Below are positions 1-11,317 of a stretch of 64,000 bases of DNA, piece after piece (the stretch's first letter is position 1; the number at the start of each line of letters is the position of its first letter). This DNA comes from Schaalia hyovaginalis. Lineage in GTDB: Bacteria; Actinomycetota; Actinomycetes; Actinomycetales; Actinomycetaceae. The notes under the pieces were generated by a model. It was not told the DNA's origin and searched no databases. It was given only the letters and a program-made list of their open reading frames with translations. The stretch is from positions 620,001 to 684,000 of the forward strand of contig NZ_JACHMK010000001.1 of NCBI RefSeq assembly GCF_014208035.1. Direction: 5' to 3'. A program made the position numbers and the translations under genes.

Positions 1-1973
1 AAGAACCCGTTCTTGCCGAGCAGCTTTTGACGCATCACGTCGTCGAAGGTGATGTGGTGCGTGTCGATGTCTGTTTGGACGTAGCCGTCATAGAGTCCAT
101 GGTCGTTGAGGGTCCAGGCGATTCCCTCGATGTGGTCGGCGAGAATGAGGCCCGCCCAGGAGCGCAGGTTCTGGTTGTGGTAGCCGTAGACGTCTTGGCC
201 GTCGATCTTGTCGCTGTCGGAGAACAGCGCGTAGTCGTGGTCCTCTTCGAGAGCGTCTTGGTAGCCGAACATGAAGTTCGCGGCGATATTGGTGATTTTC
301 GCATCGCGTTCTTGCCAGTGGCGCAGCTCTGCCTTGGAGGCGAACCCCCCATCGGGGTAGGGCTCGGGGGTGGTCGCCTGGTCAAGGACCCGCCCGAACT
401 GCTCGCCCCCGTCTTGGAAGCCGTAGTACTCGTTCATAGCGGTGTCCAGTGATGCGGTGCGCCCGCCCGTCAGGTAACGGGTCATGTTCTTCGGCTTGTC
501 ATCACCGGTGATCTCACCATCATGATTGATGTCCATACCGTCGGGAGTGTCAGAATCGAGGAAGCCCCGCACGGCATCGAGGCGCAAACGGTCCCCCGCG
601 ATGAGCGCGGGGTCAGCACAGGAAAGATCGAGGTTTTCGGGCCGGTCCATGAGCGTGTACATGGAGTGCAAAGGATCGCACACCATGTCGCCGGCCTCGC
701 CAAAGAACACATGCGGACTGTCCATATACCCGTGCAGGCCCTTCCAGGTGAGCGTCTGCGAATCCCACAGGACCAGATCCTGTGCCAAAGAGACCCCGGA
801 AGGGGGAGTATCAAAGAAAGCCGGGCCGAGAGCAAGGTTGGGATTCATGACACCGGCCATGCCCATCAATTGGAATATGACCTCATACCCGGACACCTCC
901 TTGTTGTAGGCCGACCGATCATTGATCTCCCAAGCGTTGTATGTAGCCCGGCCCGCAGCCTTGAGATCGTCAATGTATTCGAGCGTATGCTGGCCAAGAC
1001 TCACACCCCCTGTAGTGATCAGGCCGCCCCGGGCGGCCTCAAAGGCCGCAGCCGCCTGAGGATCAGAAGTGTTGATCCCTCCCGTTGCCAAAACTGTGAC
1101 CGCTCCCAGACTCAGCAAAAGCCCCTCGCGCGTCTTTGGAGCAAGAGCAAGATCGGTCCCGACGAATGTACTGAACTCGACCAGGCGGCCCGCACTCACA
1201 TGCTCGCTCAATGCATTGGCGACAAAAGGATTGGCCAACAAGCCCGCGTATTTTTCGTAGAACTCTTCGAGCTGCTCGGGCGTCACAGTGTTCATATTCA
1301 TGAAATGAGCGATCTTCGGCGCGATCTTTTGGGCGTATTCCCATTCGGCCTGTCCGTCAACGAGGGGGATGTCATCGAACAGATGGGCGGCGATTTCGGT
1401 GCGCGAGGAAGCGTGGGACGTGTCGATGATCGACTCGAGGGCGGCACTCAATGCCGTTGCTGCACGCCCAGCTTGGGCGTCCAGCTCACTCATTGCCGTA
1501 CGGTAGTCTCTGAGCGCATCGTCGTAAGCACTATCGCGTTCACCCGCAGCGCGCCCCAGACGCTGGTCGTACTCGTAGTGCTGCATCGGGTCATCAGTGC
1601 CGCTGCGCGTATCCATCTCGGCATCAAGGGAGGCAAGAGCGCGTTCGTAGACCGCACTCGCCTCGTCATAGCGTTCCCACAGTGCCGGGACGGTAGAAGA
1701 GATCGCGACGCTAAGGGCGTCGGCCCAGTCCGCAATCGCCGAGGAGGCCGGCGTGAAGGAATCAGCAAGGGCGCGGGCATGCTCTCCCAGGCGCAGGACC
1801 GAGTCCGTGTACGCGTCGGCGGCCTGACCGATCCACCCGGGGACCTCCTTACCGTGGTGTGAGGCGACCTGGGTGTTCGCGATCGCGGCTCCGATCGCAC
1901 GCAGGCCCTCAGACAAGACACTTGCGCCCGCGTGCGTATCTTCGGGCAAGGGCATGACATCTGAACCTGCCAT
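1..1973 (-). CDS. Large ESX/WXG-type protein with an EF-hand-like loop (3' end outside window)
   Basis: The minus-strand frame opens at ATG 1973 and stays open to base 1, so at least 657 residues are present and the C-terminus is missing. The N-terminal part is helical and carries W47-I-G49 between two helices, as in WXG100/ESX substrates and ESX-fused effectors. Around residues 481-492 the loop DINHDGEITGDD fits the calcium-binding EF-hand pattern, with Asp instead of Glu at the last position. There is no classical signal peptide, which suits type VII secretion. Its start lies 3 nt after the stop of the small helical gene upstream, so the two are co-translated. The rest of the protein matches no domain I recognise; a C-terminal toxin or enzyme domain beyond the window is possible but unseen. 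Base composition is somewhat less GC-biased than in neighbouring metabolic genes. Confidence 0.75.
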   Translation of the reverse strand, partial: MAGSDVMPLPEDTHAGASVLSEGLRAIGAAIANTQVASHHGKEVPGWIGQAADAYTDSVLRLGEHARALADSFTPASSAIADWADALSVAISSTVPALWERYDEASAVYERALASLDAEMDTRSGTDDPMQHYEYDQRLGRAAGERDSAYDDALRDYRTAMSELDAQAGRAATALSAALESIIDTSHASSRTEIAAHLFDDIPLVDGQAEWEYAQKIAPKIAHFMNMNTVTPEQLEEFYEKYAGLLANPFVANALSEHVSAGRLVEFSTFVGTDLALAPKTREGLLLSLGAVTVLATGGINTSDPQAAAAFEAARGGLITTGGVSLGQHTLEYIDDLKAAGRATYNAWEINDRSAYNKEVSGYEVIFQLMGMAGVMNPNLALGPAFFDTPPSGVSLAQDLVLWDSQTLTWKGLHGYMDSPHVFFGEAGDMVCDPLHSMYTLMDRPENLDLSCADPALIAGDRLRLDAVRGFLDSDTPDGMDINHDGEITGDDKPKNMTRYLTGGRTASLDTAMNEYYGFQDGGEQFGRVLDQATTPEPYPDGGFASKAELRHWQERDAKITNIAANFMFGYQDALEEDHDYALFSDSDKIDGQDVYGYHNQNLRSWAGLILADHIEGIAWTLNDHGLYDGYVQTDIDTHHITFDDVMRQKLLGKNGF

Positions 1974-1976
1974 AAT

Positions 1977-2315
1977 TCAGCCTCCCAGCCTGAGCGTGAT
2001 ACGCGAAAGAGCACTACTCGTCTCATACTCGGTCGCGTCGAAGTCTTTGATCGCTTCGGCCTGTCCTGAGCCGAGCGTCGCGCACGCGTCGGAATACTCC
2101 AGGACCACCCACCGCATCTTCTCGACATGATCTGCGACCGCATTGCGCAAGCGGCTGGTTCCTCCCCCCGCAGCTCCCGGAACGTCAGCGGCGACCTGGA
2201 ATCCGCGCGGCAGCGACGTGAAACGAGCCCCGATCGAGGCGAAAGACTCCGCATCACCCCAATCCCGTTTCGCACTCACCCCCACAGCATCACGATCAAA
2301 CTCAAGCCCAACCAT
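1977..2315 (-). CDS. Small helical ESX-associated protein
   Basis: This encodes a 112-residue protein starting at ATG 2315, preceded by GGAAGGGTGGCGTG; longer in-frame starts lack such a ribosome site. It has no signal peptide or membrane segment. Two predicted helical stretches (about residues 18-35 and 55-100) flank a Gly/Pro-rich turn, the layout of WXG100-like partners, although no clear W-x-G is present. It lies directly upstream of the large WXG-containing gene with 3 nt between stop and start, so a partner or chaperone role for that protein is the natural inference. The family is not recognised with certainty. Confidence 0.65.
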   Translation of the reverse strand: MVGLEFDRDAVGVSAKRDWGDAESFASIGARFTSLPRGFQVAADVPGAAGGGTSRLRNAVADHVEKMRWVVLEYSDACATLGSGQAEAIKDFDATEYETSSALSRITLRLGG

Positions 2316-2506
2316 CACGCCACCCTTCCGATACCGCCCTTGTCGAAGTCCCCCCAGGTTAAGCGCTCGACTGTGGATTGAGAAGATACGGGTCATCGAA
2401 GGTGGAAAGTATGCCCGACGCGGATCGAAGACCGGGAAAACAAGGCCCGCAGATCCTCGGAACACCCCCTCTCGTAACAAATGCAAAAATCCAGATTGAC
2501 AAGTTT

Positions 2507-2537
2507 TTGGTGACTTAGGTCCCTTTCTTGCTATCCT
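2507..2537 (+). promoter_or_regulatory. Candidate ppdK promoter
   Basis: TTGGTG (2507-2512) and TATCCT (2532-2537) lie 19 bp apart and about 58 bp before the ppdK start, in an AT-richer stretch between divergent genes. Spacing is long, so this is tentative. Confidence 0.35.
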
Positions 2538-2594
2538 TCGGCTAGCGGCCCGATGGAGGGCCGACTCACGAGATTACGGAAGTTGAGGGCCTCG

Positions 2595-5309
<2,715 letters not shown>

Positions 5310-5346
5310 TCGTGATGTGATCGGACGGCTCTGAAGCCGTATCACG

Positions 5347-5382
5347 CGGGTGCGCCCCAGGCCAAGGCCTGGGGCGCACCCG
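5347..5382 (+). terminator. Rho-independent terminator after ppdK
   Basis: A GC-rich inverted repeat (5347-5363 with 5366-5382, arms CGGGTGCGCCCCAGGCC and its complement) is followed by TTT, 38 nt after the ppdK stop. Confidence 0.85.
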
Positions 5383-5457
5383 TTTCTCGTCGAAAGCCCT
5401 TCTTGGGCACCTCCGGGGTTAAGCAGCGGAGGCGCACGGCCTCGAAAGCCCCCTCCC

Positions 5458-5712
5458 CGCCGAGGTCATCACCTTTCTACGCCGAGGTCATCACCTTTCT
5501 ACGTCGAGGTCATGCAACATTACTCACCGACAAAGGTGTTGCACTCACCGCTTGAACTCACCATGCTCTCGGCGCGCCAACGTGATGATCTCGGCGCGAT
5601 AACGTGATGCTCTCGGCGCATCAACGTGATGCTTTCGGCGCGACAAAGTGATGCTTTCGGTGCGTCAAAGTGATGCTTTCGACGTAGAAAGGTGATGACC
5701 TCGGCGGGGGGA
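5458..5712. repeat. 22-bp degenerate tandem repeat array with inverted left part
   Basis: Six units with the core GTGATGctcTCGGCG start at 5582, 5604, 5626, 5648, 5670 and 5692, exactly 22 bp apart; a decayed seventh starts near 5560. Three units in the opposite orientation (core CGAGGTCATCACCTTTCTAC) start at about 5460, 5482 and 5504, also 22 bp apart. Between the two blocks GCAACA (5514-5519) and TGTTGC (about 5537-5542) can pair. The array fills the space between the ppdK terminator and the convergent lldP gene. No coding potential is evident in it. Confidence 0.85.
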
Positions 5713-5723
5713 GGAGGGGAGGC

Positions 5724-7382
5724 TCAGCTTGCGATGAGGAAGCCGAGCACTCCGACGGAGGCGAGCGTCGTGAGGATCGACAGGAGGAGCACAAGCCCGA
5801 TCGAATAGGGGGCCGCGCGGCGCAGGAGCTCGGGCTCGAGGCCTTCTTGCTTCACCGCGGTCGCCGCGATGGCGAGGTTCTGCGGGCTCACGATCTTCCC
5901 GATGCCGCCGCCGATCTCATTGACGGAGAGGAGGAGCTGGGGGCTGAGGCCGGTCTGGGCGGCGACCGTGGAATGGAGGGAGGCGAAAAGGGCTCCCGCG
6001 GAGGTCGCTGAACCCGTGACCGCGGTGCCGATCCAGCCGAGAATGGGCGCGAAGAAGGCGAAGGCGGTGCCGGTCGCGGCCAGTGCGGTGCCGATCGCGA
6101 CGGTCTGCCCGGAGAAGTTCATCGTGTAGGCGAGCGCCATGACCGTCGTGATCGTGAGGATCGCCATGCGCAGTCCGATCACCGTGCTTCCGAGGGTCGC
6201 GATGCCCTTGGACACGCTGAAGGGGAAGCGGCCGCCGGAGGAATTCACCGAATAGACGATCGTCACGACGAGGGAGGCGAGGACGAGCATCGTGCCGGGA
6301 GAGGCGAGGGTCGAGATCGACAGGACCGTGTCGCCCGAGGCCTCGCCCGCCGGGGTGAGGAGCCGGCCATCGAGGCCGGGCCAGGGGATCTTCAGATCGG
6401 TGGCCTTGAGCGCGGCGGGCAGGTCGAAGCCGATCCGCCAGAGCTTCGCGGTCGCGAAGACGAGGACGACGAACCAGTAGGGCAGGAGTGCGAGGAGGGC
6501 GCGTCCGGCCCCCAGCGACTCGCCCTGGGAGGTGGTGAGCTGGTCCTGAGGGGTCGAGGGCGACCAGAACATGAGGAGGAGCGCGACGAGCGCGAAGGAC
6601 AAGAGCGCGCCGACGACGGCCGTGAGTTCGTAGGAGACGAAATGCGCGGTGAGGAAGTGGCCCGCCGCCATGCCGGCGCCCGAGACGAGTCCGACGGGCC
6701 AGAGCTGCTTCACGGCCCGTTTGCCGTCGAGCATGGCGAGGAGGACCAGGGGGAGCCAGATGAGGAAGAGCGGGGTGATGCGCGCGCCGGTCGAGGTGAG
6801 GAGGGAGGTTTCAGCGCCGCCGAGTCGGGCGGTCGTGATCATCGGGATCGCCATCGCGCCGAAGGCGACGTGGATCGAGTTGGCGACCATCGTGACGAGC
6901 GCGGCCTTGAGGGGTTCGAGGCCGAGGGCGAAGAGCATCGCGCAGGTGATGGCGACGGGGGCGCCGAATCCCGCGAGGCCCTCCATGAGAGCGCAGAAGG
7001 CGGTGGCGATGAGGAGCGCCTGGATGCGCAGGTCGCCCTTTCCGACGCGCGAGAAGATCGCCCGGACGTCATCGCCGCGCCCCGATGCCTCCGACAGGTT
7101 GTAGAGCCAGACGGCGGCGACGACGATGAAGCAGATGACGAGGATGCCGAATGCCGCGCCCTGGGTCGCCGAAAGGAGGGCGAGTCCGAAGGGCATGCGG
7201 AAGCCGAGGGCTGCGATGAGGAGTGCGACGCCGAGGGAGCCGAGGGCGCACCAGTGCGTCGGGATCTTGAAGACGCCGAGCATGACGAAGAAGACGAGCA
7301 GCGGGAGGAGGCCGAAAAGGGCGCTCAGGGGGAGAGAGCCGGCGACAGCGGTCACAGATGGAGTGAATGCACTGGTGAGCAT
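5724..7382 (-). CDS. lldP: L-lactate permease (LctP/LldP family)
   Basis: The 552-residue polytopic membrane protein carries lactate (and probably glycolate) across the cytoplasmic membrane, most likely with protons. The family length is about 540-560 residues. Recognisable features are an N-terminal LLPLLVFFVMLGVFKIP helix, the conserved AFCALMEGLAGFGAPVAI segment near residue 130-150, the VANSIHVAFGA stretch, and the C-terminal NEIGGGIGKIVSPQNLAIA motif, together with twelve or more hydrophobic segments. ATG 7382 has AGGA 8 nt upstream. The gene is divergent from the metal operon starting at 7598, and its 3' end abuts the 22-bp repeat array. A FAD/Fe-S D-lactate-type dehydrogenase is encoded at 27636-30797 in the same window. 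Confidence 0.93.
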   Translation of the reverse strand: MLTSAFTPSVTAVAGSLPLSALFGLLPLLVFFVMLGVFKIPTHWCALGSLGVALLIAALGFRMPFGLALLSATQGAAFGILVICFIVVAAVWLYNLSEASGRGDDVRAIFSRVGKGDLRIQALLIATAFCALMEGLAGFGAPVAITCAMLFALGLEPLKAALVTMVANSIHVAFGAMAIPMITTARLGGAETSLLTSTGARITPLFLIWLPLVLLAMLDGKRAVKQLWPVGLVSGAGMAAGHFLTAHFVSYELTAVVGALLSFALVALLLMFWSPSTPQDQLTTSQGESLGAGRALLALLPYWFVVLVFATAKLWRIGFDLPAALKATDLKIPWPGLDGRLLTPAGEASGDTVLSISTLASPGTMLVLASLVVTIVYSVNSSGGRFPFSVSKGIATLGSTVIGLRMAILTITTVMALAYTMNFSGQTVAIGTALAATGTAFAFFAPILGWIGTAVTGSATSAGALFASLHSTVAAQTGLSPQLLLSVNEIGGGIGKIVSPQNLAIAATAVKQEGLEPELLRRAAPYSIGLVLLLSILTTLASVGVLGFLIAS

Positions 7383-7516
7383 GGGGTTCCTCGCGTCGTT
7401 GCGGATGAAGACGGCTCAGGATAATCCCATCGGGAGCTCCTGCGCCACAGATAGGGGGCCGATCGGCGCGTTGTCGCGGCGGGCGCGGCCTTCGCGCCGC
7501 CCTGCGGGGCCGCGGA

Positions 7517-7546
7517 TTGACAATTAGGTAAGGATGGCCTTATCTA
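7517..7546 (+). promoter_or_regulatory. Promoter overlapped by a DtxR-like metal operator
   Basis: TTGACA (7517-7522) and TATCTA (7541-7546) are 18 bp apart. The interrupted palindrome AGGTAAGG-ATGG-CCTTATCT (7526-7533 and 7538-7545, one mismatch) covers spacer and -10. Its arms resemble the TTAGGTTAG half-site of DtxR/IdeR/MntR-type repressors, so iron- or manganese-dependent repression of the 7598-11986 operon is inferred. Confidence 0.6.
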
Positions 7547-7597
7547 TATTTGGTTCATCTCGCTGGTGGTGAACCTTCTCGAAAAGGAGCCCCTCTC

Positions 7598-8011
7598 GTG
7601 ACGAAGAAAACGCTCATCCCCGCCCTGATCCCCGCGACGCTCGGCCTGCTGCTTGCCCTCGGCGCCTCCACGGCCTTCTCCGCCTGCGATCGTCGCGAGG
7701 ACGGGACGTGGATGCACTGCCATCAGTGTCAGAACTCGGTCGTCGCCGGCGCCGTCGGAGTCGCCGCCGTCTTCGGGGCGAGCGCCTTCGTCCGCAACAG
7801 GACCATGCGGATCGCGATGCAAATCCTCGGCGTGATCGCCTCGATCCTCCTCTTCTTCATCCCCGGCGGCCTGTGCCCCATGTGCATGATGCGCACGATG
7901 CGCTGCTACACGGTGTTCCAGCCCTTCACCCGAGTGATGAGCTCCCTCCTCGCCCTCTCCGGGATCCTCGCCCTCGTCCCCTCCTTCAAGGCGAAGCGGA
8001 TTGACTCCTGA
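7598..8011 (+). CDS. DUF4418 family four-helix membrane protein
   Basis: This 137-residue protein has four hydrophobic segments (about residues 7-27, 45-65, 70-88 and 108-127) and resembles DUF4418 proteins, whose function is unknown. Between helices 1 and 2 lies SACDRREDGTWMHCHQCQN, with a CHQC motif, and between helices 3 and 4 GLCPMCMMRTMRCY; this Cys/His/Met cluster looks suited to metal or thiol chemistry at the outer membrane face. GTG 7598 is preferred because GAAAAGGAG lies 8 nt upstream; the open frame reaches back to 7550 without a ribosome site. It is the first gene of an operon with a DUF6273 protein, two FtsX-type permeases and an ATPase, behind a DtxR-like operator, which points to a metal-related job. 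Confidence 0.7.
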   Translation: MTKKTLIPALIPATLGLLLALGASTAFSACDRREDGTWMHCHQCQNSVVAGAVGVAAVFGASAFVRNRTMRIAMQILGVIASILLFFIPGGLCPMCMMRTMRCYTVFQPFTRVMSSLLALSGILALVPSFKAKRIDS

Positions 8012-8918
8012 AAACCCCGAATCGCCGGCGGATCCCCCTCGCCGCACCCCGATTCCGGGGACGAGGGCGGGGACGCTGGCGATCGTCCTCGTCCTGATCC
8101 TCGTCTCGGTCGCAACGCTCCTCGTCGTGCGCGAGCACCGCAGGGACGAGGAGTACCGGAGCGCCCTGCGACTGGCGCAATCCGGTGACGCGCAGAGCGC
8201 CTATGCGATCTTCAACGGCCTCGGGGGATACTCCGACGCCTCCGAGCGCGCCCGGCGCCTCCTCGAAGACGATCCCTCCCTGCCCCTGCGAAGCGCGGCG
8301 AAGGGCGACCTCGTCTCCTTCGGCTCCTTCGAGCAGGACGGCGACCCGTCGAACGGCCCCGAGCCCCTCCGCTGGATCGTCCTCGACAGGATCGAAGGGC
8401 GCCTTCTCCTCCTCGCCCTCGACTCCATCGCCGCCCGCCCCTACCACCCCGTCCCCTTCCAGGAGGCCTCCTGGGAGACGAGCGATCTGCGGGAGTGGAT
8501 GAACTCCGACTTCCTCGACACCGCCTTCACCGCCCCACAGCGCGCCCTCCTCGTTCCGAGCGGTGCCGCTGACGACGCGGGCGCGCGCCAGGAGGGGGCC
8601 CCCGAGGAGAAGACCCCGAGCGGGGATCTCGTTTTCGCCCTCAGCCGGATCGAGGCCGATATCTACCTGAGCGATGACGTGGAACGCGAACTCATCGGCG
8701 CGGCCCGCATCGCCGAAGCCGCGAAGGACCCGGCGCTGCCCCTCGACGAGGACGGCCGCGCCGACTGGTGGCTGCGCTCCCGGGGCAACTACGGATTCAC
8801 CGCCCAATTCGTCGACAGGAACGGCGCGCCCTACGCGCCCGGCGCCAACGTCGACGCGGTGTACGCGGTCCGACCCGCACTGTGGGTGGATCCCGAACGG
8901 GGAGGCGAAGAACGATGA
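8001..8918 (+). CDS. DUF6273 domain membrane-anchored protein
   Basis: The 305-residue protein has one transmembrane anchor (about residues 25-45) and an outside-facing C-terminal part. Residues about 100-290 look like DUF6273: WIVLDRIEGRLLLLALDSI, then SWETSDLREWMNSDFLDTAF, and WWLRSRGNYG near the end. The biochemical role is unknown. No ATG or GTG fits the N-terminus; TTG 8001 is used, overlapping the stop of the DUF4418 gene by 11 nt, so the start is uncertain. The 3' end overlaps the next gene by ATGA. A short tetratricopeptide-like stretch (SALRLAQSGDAQSAYAIFNG) follows the anchor. Position in the operon suggests an accessory extracytoplasmic component of the ABC system. Confidence 0.65.
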   Translation: MTPENPESPADPPRRTPIPGTRAGTLAIVLVLILVSVATLLVVREHRRDEEYRSALRLAQSGDAQSAYAIFNGLGGYSDASERARRLLEDDPSLPLRSAAKGDLVSFGSFEQDGDPSNGPEPLRWIVLDRIEGRLLLLALDSIAARPYHPVPFQEASWETSDLREWMNSDFLDTAFTAPQRALLVPSGAADDAGARQEGAPEEKTPSGDLVFALSRIEADIYLSDDVERELIGAARIAEAAKDPALPLDEDGRADWWLRSRGNYGFTAQFVDRNGAPYAPGANVDAVYAVRPALWVDPERGGEER

Positions 8919-10096
8919 AAACGGGCGCCTTCTTGCGCAGAGTGCCGCTCAAGAGCATTCTCGCTCGTCCCGGCCGGAGCATGTTCCTCGTCTTCCTCGC
9001 CCTCCTTCAAGCCGCCTGCGCCCTCGTCGCCCTCCTCCTCGTCCAGGGGATCGGGCACGAGCTGCTCCGCGCCGAGCAGCGCCTGGGCGCGGACGTCCTC
9101 GTCTACCCCTCAGCCGGCTTCCTCCAGCTCGACAGCAGTTGCGTGAACATGCTGGGGAGCCCCGTACAGTACTACCGGGACCGCTCGGGTCTCGCCCTCC
9201 TCGCGGAGAACGACGAGATCAACGCGATCTCCCACCAGATCCACGTCTCAGTGCCGAACCCCGGGCGCGAAGGGCCGAAGTGGATCATCGGCTACGACCC
9301 CGAGACCGACTTCGTCATCACCCCCTGGCTCGAGGAGGGGGCGGATGCGGCCGGGGGAGTCGTCCTCGGATCAGCGGTGGGGGCTTCCGCTTCGAACGGG
9401 CTCGAGCTCTTCGGGGAGCGCCTCCCGATCACGGCCCGACTCGCGCGCACGGGCGGGGAGTACGACGACTCGGTGTTCGTGCCGCTCCGGATGCTCGACC
9501 GCCTCCTCGCGCGCGCCCCGCAATACGGGGTGGAAGGGGTTGAGGGCCTCGACCCCCTCAGGGACTACTCGGTGGCGACCATCCGGGTCGGCGACAAATC
9601 CAAGGTCGAATCCGTCGCGAACTGGATCAATCTCTACATCCGCAAGGTGACCGCCGTCCATTCCGAAACCCTCCTGGTCGATACGGCGGGCGCCCTCGGG
9701 GCCCATTCGGCGGGGATCGCCGTTCTGGGAGGGGCCGCCTGGCTCCTCCTCCTCGCGGCCCTCGGCGTCGCGCAGTCGGTGATGATGAACGAAAGGCGCG
9801 GGGAACTGCACATATGGAGGGTCGTCGGAGCCCCGAAAGCGACCGTCAGGAGGATCATGCTCGCGGAATCCCTCATCCTTCAGGCGATCGGGAGCGGGAC
9901 GGGGATCCTCCTGTCCTGGCTCCTCCTCGCCCGCATCAACGGCCCCGTCCGCGCGGAGGCGCTCACCGCCTCCGCGATGGCGCTCACGCTCCTCGCGGCC
10001 TTCGCCGCCTCCCTCCTCGTCGGCTGGGCGAGCGCGCGCTTCGCCCTGAGGAGGGCGATGCGCTCGGCGGACGCGCAGATGCTCCTCACGGTCTAG
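8915..10096 (+). CDS. FtsX/MacB-like ABC transporter permease (DUF4418 operon, first)
   Basis: This 393-residue permease has the MacB/FtsX layout: a first helix (about residues 22-44), a large extracytoplasmic domain, and three C-terminal helices, with NERRGELHIWRVVGAPKATV before the second last segment as the usual coupling region. The external domain contains DSSCVNMLGSPVQYY and GYDPETDFVITPW; the latter recurs almost unchanged in the partner permease. ATG 8915 overlaps the previous stop (ATGA) and has GGGGAGG upstream. Such permeases use ATP for mechanical work or export outside the membrane rather than canonical uptake. Substrate is not determinable; operator and neighbours suggest metal or redox stress. 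Confidence 0.82.
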   Translation: MKTGAFLRRVPLKSILARPGRSMFLVFLALLQAACALVALLLVQGIGHELLRAEQRLGADVLVYPSAGFLQLDSSCVNMLGSPVQYYRDRSGLALLAENDEINAISHQIHVSVPNPGREGPKWIIGYDPETDFVITPWLEEGADAAGGVVLGSAVGASASNGLELFGERLPITARLARTGGEYDDSVFVPLRMLDRLLARAPQYGVEGVEGLDPLRDYSVATIRVGDKSKVESVANWINLYIRKVTAVHSETLLVDTAGALGAHSAGIAVLGGAAWLLLLAALGVAQSVMMNERRGELHIWRVVGAPKATVRRIMLAESLILQAIGSGTGILLSWLLLARINGPVRAEALTASAMALTLLAAFAASLLVGWASARFALRRAMRSADAQMLLTV

Positions 10097-10110
10097 GAAA
10101 AGGGGGAACC

Positions 10111-11316
10111 ATGCTGACGATGTCGAGCCTGCCCGGGAGGAACCTGCGCGCCCACCCGGTGCGCACGGGCTCCCTCCTGCTCTTCGCCGCGCTCATGGCG
10201 GTCGCGACCTTCGGGGGAGCGCTTCTCGTGCAGAGCCTCAGCCACGGGCTCGAAACCGTCGAATCCCGCCTCGGCGCGGACCTCCTCGTCACCCCCGCCG
10301 GGGCCGCTCGGGAGTTCGACGCCCAGAAGTTCCTCATCGAGGCCGAGCCGGCCTACTTCTACATGGACGCCGCGATCCGCGACGAGGTCGCGCGCGTCGA
10401 GGGCGTGGCCGCGGCCAGTCCGCAGCTCTTCCTCGCCTCTGCGAGGTCGAGCTGCTGCTCGGGCCGCTATCAGGTCATCGCCTTCGACCCGAAGACCGAC
10501 TTCGTCATCCGGCCCTGGATCGCAGACGAGGGGGCGCCGATGGTCGGCGCCATGGAGGTCGTCGTAGGGGCGAACGTCGCAGTCGCCGAGGGCGAGGAGT
10601 TCCGGATCTACGGCCAGCGCCTCAAGGTCGTCGGCCGCTTCGCCCCGACGGGCTCCACCCTGGACAACGCGGTCTACGCGGACTTCGACACGGCCAGGGT
10701 CCTCACGGCCTCCTCCGTCGACAAGGGGTTGAACAAGTACGGGGAGGTCGACCCGGAGCGGGTGATCTCCTCGGTGATGGTCGACGTCGAAGACGGGGAG
10801 GACATCGAGGAGGTCGCGGACCGGATCAGGAGCTCGACGCCCGGGGTGAGCGTCGCGACCGCGAAGGACATGGTCAAAGGGCTCGAGTCGACTCTCGCCT
10901 CGACCTCGCGCGCCATCGGCGCCTTCGTCGTCCTCGTGTGGGTGATCGCTCTGGTGATGACCCTCCTCCTCTTCTCCGCCATGCTCAATGAGCGCTCGCG
11001 GGAGTTCGCGCTGTTGAAGACCCTGGGGGCCGATAGGGCGGCGGTGTCGAGGATGGTCGTGACCGAGGCGGCGCTGATCGGCCTGCTGGGGGCCTCGGCG
11101 GGGATCTGCCTGTCGGGCGGGGTGATCGCGGCCTTCCGCGCCCTGCTCGGCCAGTCCTTCGGGGCCGCGCTCGTGCTCCCCTCGGCGCCGGTCGTGGGGA
11201 TCTGGATCCTGGTCTGCCTCGCCTCGGTGCTGTTCGCGGTTCTCGCCTCGGCATTGCTCGCGATGCGCCGCATCGCGCGGGCGGATTCGGGCCTCGTCTT
11301 GAAGGAAGGGGAATGA
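10111..11316 (+). CDS. FtsX/MacB-like ABC transporter permease (DUF4418 operon, second)
   Basis: A 401-residue paralogue of the preceding permease with the same topology: helix at about residues 20-42, external domain, three C-terminal helices with NERSREFALLKTLGADRAAV as coupling motif. The external domain has SARSSCCSGRYQVIAFDPKT with a vicinal Cys pair, then DFVIRPW; the partner lacks the CC pair but keeps DPxTDFVIxPW. ATG 10111 follows AAAAGGGGGAACC. The gene is 14 nt after the first permease and 1 nt before the ATPase, so all three are translated together. The Cys pair could bind metal or form a disulfide; this is inference. Confidence 0.82.
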   Translation: MLTMSSLPGRNLRAHPVRTGSLLLFAALMAVATFGGALLVQSLSHGLETVESRLGADLLVTPAGAAREFDAQKFLIEAEPAYFYMDAAIRDEVARVEGVAAASPQLFLASARSSCCSGRYQVIAFDPKTDFVIRPWIADEGAPMVGAMEVVVGANVAVAEGEEFRIYGQRLKVVGRFAPTGSTLDNAVYADFDTARVLTASSVDKGLNKYGEVDPERVISSVMVDVEDGEDIEEVADRIRSSTPGVSVATAKDMVKGLESTLASTSRAIGAFVVLVWVIALVMTLLLFSAMLNERSREFALLKTLGADRAAVSRMVVTEAALIGLLGASAGICLSGGVIAAFRALLGQSFGAALVLPSAPVVGIWILVCLASVLFAVLASALLAMRRIARADSGLVLKEGE

Positions 11317-11317
11317 G

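Noticed and set aside
5350..5607. Open frame running across the 22-bp repeats
   Set aside because: It is created by the terminator and repeat sequence and has no coding character.
5458..5712. Repeat array as a CRISPR
   Set aside because: The whole 22-bp period is repeat; there are no unique spacers, and no cas genes are nearby.
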